A stretch of DNA of 64,000 nucleotides from Marchantia polymorpha subsp. ruderalis (taxonomy: Eukaryota; Streptophyta; Marchantiopsida; Marchantiales; Marchantiaceae). Position numbers and translations under genes: made by a program. Below the pieces are notes generated by a model that saw only the letters and a program-made list of their open reading frames with translations, made no database searches and had not been told where the DNA came from. Positions 37,901 through 49,800 of this stretch are shown here, one piece after another. The stretch is taken from positions 25,442,501 through 25,506,500 of the forward strand of contig AP031356.1 in the NCBI GenBank assembly GCA_037833965.1. The letters run 5' to 3'. Within the stretch, counting starts at the first letter, position 1. The number at the start of each line of letters is the position of its first letter.

Positions 37901-38289
37901 TTGATTTTGGAAAAAGAAAAATCTTCTTTCAATAAAATAAACTAATATGTTTACTTATAACCTTGAGTAAGATATTCTTATGCAACATCAGATGCAATTT
38001 CTAATCAATAAATAGAAATAAATGGTAATGAAACCTTCAAAAAATCAACTCTTGTTTGATAACAAGTGGCTAAATAAGGATAAATTTAATCCAGCATATG
38101 AATAAAATTTTTCTACAAATGAGCTTGATATTTAGAAATATTGATATAAGAAAAATAACATGTATCACAACAAAGTTTCTACACCTGTAGCAAAATATAC
38201 TTTAGTTATTTCGTAGCAAAATATTCTTATTGCAATATTTAATCTAGTTATGAATAATCAGACTTAATATTGCAGCAAGTTCATTAGAT

Positions 38290-38980
38290 ATTTGAAGGTA
38301 GAGTATTTGCATGGAACCATTAATTGGGTTTGATAGGAAAATTCAAATAAATTTTGGTTTGTAAAATGCTGAAATCTCCTTACGGGTAAAAGCAAATTCA
38401 TATGTATTGGAATGCAAGGCGTGATGAGTTCATGAAAGTCCAAAAATCTTTAGAAAGTGCGTATGATCCATATGTATATATGAAAGGTGAAAAATAAGAT
38501 CAAAAGAATCATTATATTAATACTCTATGTGCCAGAAATTTTCACTTTGGCAATTTTTCATATGCAATAATCAAATAAAATCTGCATTGAAGACGAAGAA
38601 TTGAATGAGTTTTAGAATATATTAGAGATGTATGTTCATTAGAATTTATTTTACATTATATTTGGATAGTTGGAGAAAAAAAAACAATGGTTGAGTTAAA
38701 ACAAGTATATTGAACATATAATTGATAGGTTTAACATGGTAAAATTTAAGTGTGTTTGAATTCCTTTGTTGGTCGCACATTTCAAGTCTTCTATAACTCA
38801 ATGTGCAATAGATGCTATTGAGAAAAAATGAATGTCATCAATGTTTCATGATAAGGTGGTGGATATTCACATGTGTTTGATGATATGAAGGTGAAGACGT
38901 ACATGTCAAATCAAGGGGATACGCATCATAAAGCAGCAAACAAATTCTAAGTTATTTCAAGAATACAATACATCACAGTC
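38290..38980 (+). mobile_element. Decayed Ty1/copia reverse transcriptase fragment
   Basis: Broken frames on the plus strand read, in order, CMEPLIGFDRK, VCKMLKSPYG, RRDEFM, AYDPYVYMKGEK, IILILYV (a shifted frame at the YVDD site), KYIEHIIDRFNM and IPLLVAHFKSS. These are the successive landmarks of the copia RVT_2 domain. Stops and at least one frameshift interrupt it, and the YVDD catalytic motif is lost. No LTRs could be paired with it. Confidence 0.8.
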
Positions 38981-38999
38981 TTTCGTTTGATGATTTATA

Positions 39000-39790
39000 T
39001 TACATTGCACTACTTTCTAGGTTTCGCATAGGGAATACAAGTAGACTTCACTGATGACTTTGTTATCTCTATATATGATTTTACTTTACAGCTTTGCCCT
39101 ATGCCTTAATTTTTCTTAACTCTAGTTTATCGAGGGTTACATGTAATATTTATTTTTAGCATAGTACTTATTAAATTCTAACTTATGAGTCATATATATG
39201 TTGCTCTTGCAATTTAGCTTAATAAGAACTTTAATCTAGCTATGATTTATATATGTCATACCCATTCTCTTGGAACATAGAGCTCATTTTGGAGGTAAGA
39301 TATGTAAATACCATTCTAGCAACTACTATATATAAATACATGTCAATGTCAGTAATCATCTGCAAAGCTATAATCAGTTATACATAATCTTGTCATAGAG
39401 GATAAAGGAAAACTACAGAATAAAGCGGACACGAGAACTTAGTCGTACAAACTCTAAACTATATTTTCCATATCCTGATTTATATGCATAACATAATCAA
39501 TAAAAAAAATCTGACGTACTTGCTGCAATAATTTCACTTGATCACATGGTCATCTTAAATCATTACTATTTGTGAAGTAGAGACATGATATGTGACAGCT
39601 CTAAATGTTCCAATGAAAGTAATTGAAGTTATAAAGCCAGCTCAAATAAAATGTAAGCCAATGTGCATACTTCGCCCCAAATTCACTAACTCACATCTGT
39701 AACTACTAGCTATCAAAACTCGAAAAAGGATGAGCTTTGCATGAACACGTCACCGTCCGAGTCGGTTTGCGGTGTCTGTTAAGCGTGTTG
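39000..39790. other. AT-rich DNA left of the tRNA
   Basis: No open frame or repeat of note. It may be the tail of the copia remnant. Confidence 0.5.
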
Positions 39791-39794
39791 CAAA

Positions 39795-39866
39795 AGGTTC
39801 TACCGAGAATTGAACTCGGGCTACTGGATTCAGAGTCCAGTGTCATAACCGCTAGACCATAGAACC
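39795..39866 (-). tRNA. tRNA-Gln (anticodon CTG)
   Basis: The minus strand folds into a full cloverleaf: acceptor arm GGTTCTA / TAGAACC, anticodon stem CTGGA / TCCAG around loop CTCTGAA (anticodon CTG), and T arm CCGAG / CTCGG around TTCAATT. The discriminator base is T, at 39795. The internal promoter boxes are TGGTCTAGCGG (A) and GAGTTCAATTC (B). A TTTT run at the 3' end serves as Pol III terminator. No intron and no encoded CCA, as expected for a plant nuclear gene. It stands alone in an AT-rich, transposon-rich block. Confidence 0.95.
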
Positions 39867-42800
39867 GGATGGCTCAAAGGCGGGCTATACAGTTTATATA
39901 CAATTTGCAACTTGAATTGACTTCATAAAACCTTGGCTCAATGAAAACCCAGAGAAAAGTATTGAGCTACGCTGTTTCCTAGTTACCTAACATGAGAAAA
40001 GCTGACATTTGCGAAAAAGTATAATGTGAAGAGTGTATATGATAACTTTCAGATGCAATAACTTGATATTTGTCCAGATGTTGGTCCAAGTGTTTTCAGG
40101 CTTTATAGTAATACCATTATAATACTCATGTGTCATATAATTCTCAAAATCTAGCACAGCTCTTATCTAGACTACAAGATTATTTAGATTTTTTTTTTTA
40201 ATTTTAGATACAAAATCTTACCTAATAACCAGACGAATTTAATTATTCATAAGTTTTAATATGGATGAAAGAATAAAGATAGAAATATATTTAGGTTATA
40301 TATAAATTTATGCGCTAAAATAATTGAAAGTTGTAAAAAATAGTAAGATTCAAAAATTTTAGACCTTTCAGTTGAAATCATCATGTCATGTCATATCTTT
40401 TGGTCGAAATTTAATTACTGAAATTGAATTCAACTATCTATGACACCTCTAATTCTTGAATTAAATGTCACGTAGAAATTACAACCTAATAATTTTTTTT
40501 CTACACAACTATATCAAAAGAATGGCAACTACAAATTTTTACATGAAATCATCAAAAAAATATTCAAAATTTTAAAAAAACAAGAATTCAATTGTAAAAA
40601 ATAATTTGTGAATATATTAAAAGTCTTTATAGAGTATCTAATTTTATCTTTCTATCAATTTTTATACGTAAAAAATTTTGCAAACATGTATTTAATTTTT
40701 AAATTTTAAATTTGATTAAATTTTTTTAAGCTGTTGGAGTTAGATTATACTAATTATGCTATTGACTTAAAGGAATATGAAAGAGGTTTAAACAAAAAAA
40801 AATTAGAATCAACATGAATATCATAATGAATATATATATTAAGTGTAAAATTTAACTTAGAAAAAAATCCAAGGCTTTAAAATTCTAGCTTAAATTTGAA
40901 AAAAACTATATAAAATAGTTTAAACTTCAATGAAAATAATTAGGTTCTCTCATTGATCTTACATTCTACGTTATTGAATTGTTTAGTTGATAAAAAATTA
41001 CATTACTTAGGAACATTGTGGAAATCATGTGTACAAACTTGGATGTAAATTTAATTTTTGCAATTGAAATGTATATACAAACCAATGCAGACAAATTTGT
41101 TTTTCAATTATTTCATTTTCAATAGCTTTAACGTTGATACATTCTTTTATACAATTTTCATAATATCAAGTATGAAGTGCATATGAAAAATCATTCATCA
41201 AATGCCATCATTTATCATTCAATTTGTTTTAGTATTTACTAAAATTCAAGAATAAAAATTGCTCGTACAAAATTTGAAAATAGGTTTTTACTTCTTATTA
41301 TCATCTGCGATTCAAAATCACAAATTTTTTTCAATGTATGTGAAAAATATGAATATTTTACAATCTTCTTTGTCATGAAATGTTTTCTCAAATAAAATAA
41401 TATATCTTAGTTATTAAAAAAGTCCAACTAATCAAATTATCAAAGCAGCAATTTTTTAAATTTAATTTAAATTTTTTTTAAAATTATTCAGGCATTTTTT
41501 CTTTTATATTTTATTTAATGTTATTTAAAATAATATCAAGATTTTAAAAGTTTAACCTTGATTTATGATTATGAAATTCAGATCTTTTCCGAAATTCTAA
41601 AAGATTTGATCACGGCAAGACAATTAAAATAATTTATTTAAAAAATATTAAAAATGGTTAAACTAGAATTACCTATCATTGACATGTTAGAGTTTATTTT
41701 TTATTTATTAAATATTTCGCACGTATTGTGCATATAAATGCCAATTGTGGGATAAATAATTAAATAATTATATTTTTAAAAAAATTTAAATTCATAAATT
41801 AATTTTATATAATTTTTAATTTTTTTCATTATTTTCGTTTAGACATTTTTTCAAAAATCTATGAAAATAATTCGAATAAATGGTGAAAGTATTTTAAAAA
41901 AAACTCTTTGATATTATCCAACATAATGATTTATTTTTATTTTCATTGCTTATGTTTTTTGACTAGTCTAAAATTTTGCTGATAAATGGGAAAATCACTA
42001 TCAATGTGATATTATATTGATGTAGAATTTGAGTTATAAATATTATGAAGTTTCCAGAAATTTTAAATATTTTGAATCTTATGGATCTAATAGGTTGATA
42101 AAATTTTTGATTATTATTTTATTATATTATTGATTATTTCTTTTTGATAAAATTTTAAGTAATAAAATAATAAAATAGGAAATAAAATATTGGTAATAGG
42201 ATATAAGATGTAATTTTTTTTTTAGATTCTTGATGATCTTTCAAACATTGATTTCTTTTTAAAAATAGAAAAGAATAGAAAAAAATAGCATTGTCAAGAC
42301 ACTTTAAATTTCATAATTAAAGAATCTTTAATTATGAAATTGATAGTTAATAAGAAATTGATTTCTTTAATTAGAAATTTATAATTTATAGTTTTAATTG
42401 GCTAGAGATTAGTTGTATTTGTTAACACAAAAGTGCTTGCTGTAGGTATAATTTCTGACTCCTAAGTAAATAATTTACCATAAAATTACAGATTCTTTTA
42501 TACAAGTTTCTTTTAAAAATAAATTGTTTGTTTTTTGAAACTTTAGTTTTACATTTTTTGTTCGTTGCAGAATTCTTTTGAAATGATTGCTTGAAACTAG
42601 AAAAAATTATTCACCACTAGCCTCTTTATTTGATTTACAATTCACGTAATTTGTCAATAACTCTTGTTCCAAAAATATTTGTCTGTACCTAGATTAAAAG
42701 TTGTTAATGAATATCTATCAGATTTGAAATTTTAGCTTCACAATTTTTTTTCACAAAGTTATAATTTAAACCTTTTGCTTTAAATAAATACGTATTAAAT

Positions 42801-44200
42801 CTTGCGATAACTTTTTAGCATACTTATCTTGAACTAACTTTAAAATTTCATGTCTCCAAATTCGTAAGTATATTTGGCTTTTCATCCTAGAAATATTTCT
42901 TGTTGCATCAAGATGTTTCATTCTTAAATTAAATTTTTTATTCTAAAGCTATCAACATCAGTTCTGATTCTAAGTGCAATAATCACGTAATGGACATAGA
43001 ACAATACAATTTGAAGCTTAAAATTTTATTATTCAACTGTTTCATGTATACACAAGAAATAAATAAAATCCTTTTGAATCTTTGCAATCTTTTGAGATCA
43101 ATATCGCTGTTATAATGTCTAACAGCCTGTTCTTAAAAATATAAGATATCAGCAACTTGCGAACAAATTCTTCTTAATTTTTTCATAAAGTTGAAGTTTT
43201 TTCTCAAAAAGATAATTTAATTTATTAGATACTTTTATTAGATAAGTATCAGCTTTCAGCTTAAACAATAAATACTTACAATTTTAAATGCTGTCATGAC
43301 TTTGCAGTTTTCATTTGAATTTCAAGAATCAATGAAAATCATGTGGGTTGTTTTGTAAACTCTTACAAAAGTGTACATGCAAATGACAGCTTGAGCTTTG
43401 GATATTTTAAACATGGTCTTTGGATCAAATCTCCATTTTTGTTCACATTAGCAATTTTGTGAGAAAAAATAAACGTATATTTGATTTATTATTTCCATTA
43501 TTCATGATCTATATGATCTAAAAGTAGAGGTGATAAAGATGTATAGATGTGAAACATATTACATACTTTTATAATGCAGAATTTTATTCTATGTAGACAT
43601 TTTTATTCAGATGCATCATAGAGTTTTTCAATAAACGACAAATATTGATATGATCTCATGCATCATTGCATAATTTAGAACTTTTTTTTTAAACATGCAG
43701 ATGAAAAATGATGTTTTTCATGTCATGTACATAATTTTACAAAGATTGGTTCTGGTCAAATAATTTAACCTATTACACATGATGGATGAAGTATCTTTAG
43801 CCGGCCAAGATGTGTTTCAATAGATGAGAATATGCATAAAATGAAACCAATGCTGAAATTGTAAAATTTATTATAGGTTTGCCTTCCGTCGAATTTCATG
43901 ATCCAAAGTACATTTTTCGTTCAAGGTTATGCAATTTTACTTTGATAATCTTCAATTTAATAAAATAAGTATGTATTCACCTTCTTTATATGCATGTACT
44001 TTCCATGAGTCAAAGTCATACTTCCTGTCACATTACATGTGGTCCAGCTTACATAACCTCAATTTCCAACCGAAACTCTTCACATTTCAATAAGTCTAGA
44101 TCTAAAAGTTTGTAAGAAGATCTAAATTTTTTCTAAATGAGAAGGTTAGAGTGGATATAGCGAATAACTCAAACCTTCGAAGAACAATTACCGTGAACGA
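39867..44200. other. Long AT desert
   Basis: Extremely AT-rich, with homopolymer A and T runs, no open frame of note and no recognisable transposon protein. A perfect 16-bp hairpin lies at 42307-42341. It may be very old, heavily mutated repeat DNA. Confidence 0.6.
42307..42341. repeat. Perfect 16-bp hairpin, 3-base loop
   Basis: Arms AATTTCATAATTAAAG (42307-42322) and CTTTAATTATGAAATT (42326-42341) are exact reverse complements around AAT. Confidence 0.95.
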
Positions 44201-46676
44201 AGAATAAGAGTCAGATTTTGTCCGATATCATCTACTTGGATAAACTATTTCAGTTCTGCAAATTATAGCGGTTGCTCGAAACTCTTGCAAAATTCCTTAA
44301 GAAGAAATTACTGGTCAGAAATTTCAGAACTAACTTAAAACTTTAGTACGAGAACTTGCAGCGAAGTAGCTTGAAGCAAAGATTCGAACATACGAAGATT
44401 TGGCACGTTTAAGTATCTGAAAGATATCACAGATAGAAAATAACTTCGATCCTAAAATTAGCATAGGAGACATCATACTACTTTGATACAAGACCTCGAC
44501 AATTAAGACTTTGGTAACTAAAATTGAGAACTGTAGAGGTGGTATGGCGGCAGGGAAAAGAAGGAACATGATCTGTTGTAAAGTTCCAAAGCAGAACGAA
44601 ATTCTGCACACTTTTTAGAATTGCATAAACTGGTCATTCATCTTCTATAAAACTTGATATCCTGCTCTTATAAACTGCATCAAAGTATTCATCAGAGTAC
44701 AAGTTCGGCAAGGAGAGCTCTTGGTCATCTTCATCTCAATGAAATTTTGAACAAAAAATTTCAACAAAACGGAGTCATATTTTGAGCTTGTGAATATGGC
44801 ATCAACATATCAACGTCGACAACAATTTTTTGAAGTTGGATCTTTTTAAGTGGGTGTTTTTTAAGTTAAAAGCCAACTTCAATCCTGAATGCGAAAAGAA
44901 CAGGAAATCATCTAGTGTTCTGAAGGTAGGTGGTATCCAAGGGAACTCGGAGGACCTGACGAGCATGCATGATACTTGAAGCTCCATCTGCCAACCGGTC
45001 CACGTAGAGAAAGATGGAAATTAACACAAGTAGATACACAAAAATTTAAGCAGAAGTCTGTAGATGACGCTGCAGATTGTCTGAAGTTGGTGGGCACTTG
45101 GGACATGCATCAGGGCAAACGCAGACCCACTGTTGACTCGTCACTCCTTGCCTTTAAGCTCGACAGCCAGTGAGAGGTCATGACCGATCAGCGCAGGAGT
45201 AAGTGACTTGCCAGCCAGCATCTAGTGAAATCGAAGGGCACAAGGTATTTTGACCCTTGACATCGCAGCCGCACGCTGTGCGAGCGGTGTGGACTCTGCA
45301 AGTACTCTGCAGCGGACGAGCAAGTACAGTCGAATACATGGATGTCCTCATGACACCTCTCGCCATCTTCGTACTGACTGGTGATATGATGTAGAGAGCC
45401 GGATACATTCGGTAGGTTAGCAACATGTACATCGACAAGGTTGTTACAACGAGAATTGTCTTTGAATTCTGAATGTATGTACATGCGTTAGTGAAGAGAA
45501 AAAATGTGAACTCAAAGATTACGTATTCTGGATGCTGAATTTATAAAAGGTCTCGCTTGGTCGATTATAGGATTCAGAGGCAGCTCAAAATGTAAAAAAA
45601 ATTTCAGTGACATGGTGTACAGTAGTTTCTTAAGGCCAATAAAGACAACTTTTTTCAAAACGGTATTGCATTAGGACGGTCGTGAAATGCGGCGCTTGGC
45701 TGAAATTTGTCGTTTTGTTTGGCGAACAAATATAGCTGCTAAAATTTTGACAGGCTTGAAAAGCTTAACAAGTCAGCAGCCAGCAAATGCTTTTTAATTT
45801 AGCATAATAAACTCGCAGTTAATTGTTTGTGTTTATCAGATAGCGAGGAAACTCAGACCTTACGGAAAGCAAAGATGTGACGGCTTGATCTTTAGTAATA
45901 GAACACGCCCGACGTAGCGCAGAATTACCGGCAGGATCCTGGTAGGAACACTAGGTACAACGAGATGTTAAATTGCAGGTCCGACGTGAGGAGGGTCGAT
46001 GCAGCTAATTACTTACGTTCTTTCTTGATCAAATTGAAGAAATTCCATTAATAATTTAGAGAGTACAAGGTGTAGTTCACTTTGGCTTCTATTTCTTAAT
46101 TGTATAAGGTTGTGTAAAACACGCCTCTTTCGTATGCAAGCTTGTGAAGGTGTGGGAATAGCTGAGAATGTTTTTTCTAGTAGATTGGTTTTGTTCTTGT
46201 TTGTTTGTCACACAATCTGTCGATAAGTTTTTTACATCAGAGTCTGGTTTACATCCTGTTTTAAGAGTCATGCATGTTACCTCTTCTTTTTTGCAGTGTC
46301 TGCTACAAATCGAAGACAGAACTTTGAAGACAAGTTGTTGTGTAAAGAAGATAAAATTAGGATCTGTTTTACAATGAACAATACGTGTCTATGACTTGAA
46401 GAACCCTGGAATCTTAGAAATAAGTTTATTTTGGTATTTCATGCTTCCTTCGATTCAGATCCACGTCAGTCACACGTGTTGTCTAAGTATCAGGGTATCG
46501 TTTGCGTACTGCCGTTAAAGCTTCGTGTGGTATATGTCTTCACATTAAGTATTGCATGGAATGCAAGTCGTAGTGTAAATCAGTCATATTACTGAGTTAG
46601 AACATGTTTTGTTGATTAAATCAAGCTTATGAGATAAAGATAAGGAAATCTATATTGGGTGGCTATCCATATAAAA

Positions 46677-46872
46677 TTTCCAGGACCATGATGTAAGTTT
46701 TATATCAAGGTCCTGGAAACACATCAAATGCATCATGGCAGGCACACACTCAGTGTGCAGTGTTTACTCCCTTCCCGTCAAGTACATAGGACTTGAGGTT
46801 GATGCCAACAAATGCTTAGCACATTAGCACACAAATGCAGAGCTCAGGGACAGCACAACCAGTGCTGTCCCT
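46677..46872. repeat. Cluster of three hairpins
   Basis: Hairpin 1: TTTCCAGGACCATGAT (46677-46692) with ATCAAGGTCCTGGAAA (46704-46719), 15 of 16 pairs. Hairpin 2: GCACAC / GTGTGC at 46742-46758. Hairpin 3: AGGGACAGCAC / GTGCTGTCCCT at 46846-46872 with a five-base loop, perfect. Confidence 0.85.
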
Positions 46873-47344
46873 TAGCATCGCAATATCACGTGCAGCCCAG
46901 CGCTGTGCATTTATGTATTTAAAGCATGCATGCAGCAGCAGAGGAGCGAGAACCTGGAAAAAACAAAACTATATGAGAGGCCTGTGCCGAACTCGGAAAT
47001 TGCTGAATCTATATGAAGTCACGTCTAAGTTGCTTGCTAATAGTAACTCAGACAATAGGAAAAGGCAAGCTGAAGGTTTTACATACAAAGTTCACACGGG
47101 AGAACTATGTGCACTGCCGCATGGTGAAACGTTTTCAACTATTCGTGATATTCTACTTAGCGTTTGTTCGGTCCGAAATGATAACAGGATCTTCAATCAG
47201 CCTCATGTCTCGTAGAGGATACTTTGTTAGGATTGAGTGTGAAAAGAACATGGAGTACAAAACATACGACATTTTCACCGTGATGTAGTTCCATCCTCTT
47301 GTATAATGATTTCAAGAAGCATTTTAGATCTTAAATGTACTACA

Positions 47345-47375
47345 CGATCTGGTACCAACCGATCTGGTACCCAAC
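47345..47375 (+). repeat. Tandem duplication of CGATCTGGTACCAAC
   Basis: Two copies lie back to back; the second has one extra C. Confidence 0.85.
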
Positions 47376-47699
47376 ATGGGGGAGTAAATTCAGTTGCCTT
47401 TACTAAGAGCCCACTGGATAAACTTTCTCAGGATCCTCTATACAGAACATGTTTAAAATTTCCCTTTTCAGAGAATTTCTTGGTAAAGTGTTAAACCAGT
47501 AAAGTTTTGGTGAAACTCGTGTTGCAACGTGTCATCCAGATGAGAATAAACTTCGATGAATATGTTTAATCTGGCACGCTTCCAAAAGCAGATTTTACAG
47601 TCAACACTTGGCTTCACAGGATTGTGCAGCGACAGTGTACCCTTCCCCCATAAAGTTCAATGCTTCATTCATCCTACTTGACATTGGAAATTTTATCAA

Positions 47700-49800
47700 T
47701 ACCACTCCAGCGTGTGAGAAGCTAAAAAGTCGAAACGACCTTTCATCAAGCTGAATGCAATCTTCGTTCGTTATATATGGTAGACGTCAAATGATACCAC
47801 CAAGTTACTGCAACAACTGGCATCGGGAGGAAATGTCGTGAAGCCCAGTCTTAAGAGATATTAATTCATCCCTGGTAGAAGAAATTATTAGGACTAAGTG
47901 AAAACAATCTTCTAAAAAGTGCAATTTACACTAATTTAGAGAGCTTCCTGCCGTGTTTATGTTAAATAATCCACGAATATATTAGTTTTAATATGAACGG
48001 TCGGTTCATCTAATGGTTTGATTTCGAGCTACACTTCTTTTTTACAAGGTGTATACGGGGGTTTGATGTCAACCTCACCGAAAAACTTCGTTCACACATA
48101 CATCTGAATGAAACTAATCTCGTAGCAGTGATGGGAAAAGTAACCTTTCTGTATTTTTGAATGATTGATTATATGTCTTTAAACAAAGGCACTGCCTTAC
48201 GGCATTTTTGAAGCTAGTCCTGGTCCTAGATGAAAATTTAATGTTAAGTGGAGCTGGTTTCTCCAGCAACCATAACTATCGTTAGATACCTTCAAATTAG
48301 TCTGTATGTTTAACCTCCAAAAATTTCCCGTTGAAGTCTTATTTAGTAAACAAAACGAGAAGCTTCTCTGTCTCGTTGATAAATCGATGTGTATGTTTCA
48401 CACCGTCAAGATTTTAGACTTGATAGAGTTTGATCACTCGAGATTTTCAATTACTAGTAAAAGTAAATATAAAATAAAACTAAAGACCACTAGGCTTAAG
48501 CAATTGATAGGCTTAGCAACTTGAGCATTTTTCATGCACATAATATTTTGCATTAATGTTTAGCATTACAGTTAACAATAGTAATGTCAATATTAATTTG
48601 AAATTTGAGGTTGAACAATTTTAACATGAATTTGGGAAGATATATTTGTAATATAACTATAAGTTAACACGTTATCCAAATACTATCATGAATACCTATG
48701 GACGTATAATTTCAAAAAAAAAATCAGATTCAAAAAATTCTTTCTAATTTATTCATTCCGATAAAGACTATAAGAACCAAGTTGAACTTTTTTTTTTCAA
48801 AAATGGTTACAAACATTGTTATTGGTGAAACTTACGTTTCTTTCCTTTGAATAGTCAAAATTCTAAGGAAGAATATAATTCACATGATATGATAAAGACT
48901 AAATTGCTAGCAAAACTTTCTTATCTAGAAAAAAAAAACATAAACAGCATAACTTTATAATATTATATTTATGTTCTGTAATAAAAATTAAAAAAACTAT
49001 TTCTAGCCGGAATGTTGTGTAAGCCGAGGTTAGTCAGGTCACACATAGTGCTTCTTGCTCCGCCATTTCGACGAAGTTTATGTTGACAGAGTGTCAGGAT
49101 TATTCACAGAAATAAATGATCAAAACTTATTAACAACAAGTTACTTAATGATCAAATAGAGATAGGTTAAATTCTTACTGGTCTCACATATTTGATATAC
49201 TAAAGTAGAAAAGCATTTTTTTCATGTATAATCTTTTTAAAATTTGATATTCAACAAACACGAGGGTTTATTTAAGTAACTTATTTTCATTGAGTTATTT
49301 GCATCAAGGTATAAACCTACCAGAGAGTCCAAAGTAACATCAAGACAAACTGAACACATTCACAAGAACACAAAATTTGATGTGTCAAGTAACGTGAATT
49401 TTCTTTGGCTGCCCCACAAAAACATACCAGTTTAGCAAAATAGCAGTTGATATAGTTCTTAGCAGTCAAAATCAAATCAAACTGAATCCTAACCCCAATG
49501 GATGCTTCGAAAAACCAGCCGACAATAGTCGAGAGTTAATCCTAATCATATTTTCTTTAACTGATGTTGAGGATACAATAACGTCCATAATTTTAATAAA
49601 TATTTTGCAGAAAGTGTTTTATGGAAACTTAACACTTATACTTATTTAAATTTTCTGATTAGAATTGAGCCGTAGCCAAAACATGATAGAGCAATATATA
49701 TATAAAGATAACAAAAATTGTTAAAAAACTCTACTTGTGCTTCTCTTACCAAACCTCCATAATAGCACAATTTTTTTCTCCAAAGAAATAATCTTTGGTT
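47700..49800. other. AT-rich DNA with no recognised gene
   Basis: Short frames only (for example 48306-48524 +), with no domain. The right end may include the 3' end of the minus-strand copia element, but no LTR could be identified there. Confidence 0.5.

Larger units (their letters stand above)
44200..47700. other. Island of balanced composition without a recognised gene
   Basis: Composition is closer to that of the gene regions than the flanks. Short frames exist (44330-44611 -, 44976-45173 +, 46835-47215 +), but none has a family signature. It holds a cluster of hairpins at 46677-46872 and a 15-bp tandem duplication at 47345-47375. It could be a non-coding transcript, an orphan gene or an eroded insertion. 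Confidence 0.35.

Noticed and set aside
44330..44611. 93-codon minus-strand frame
   Set aside because: Hydrophobic, biased composition typical of AT-rich chance frames; no family match.
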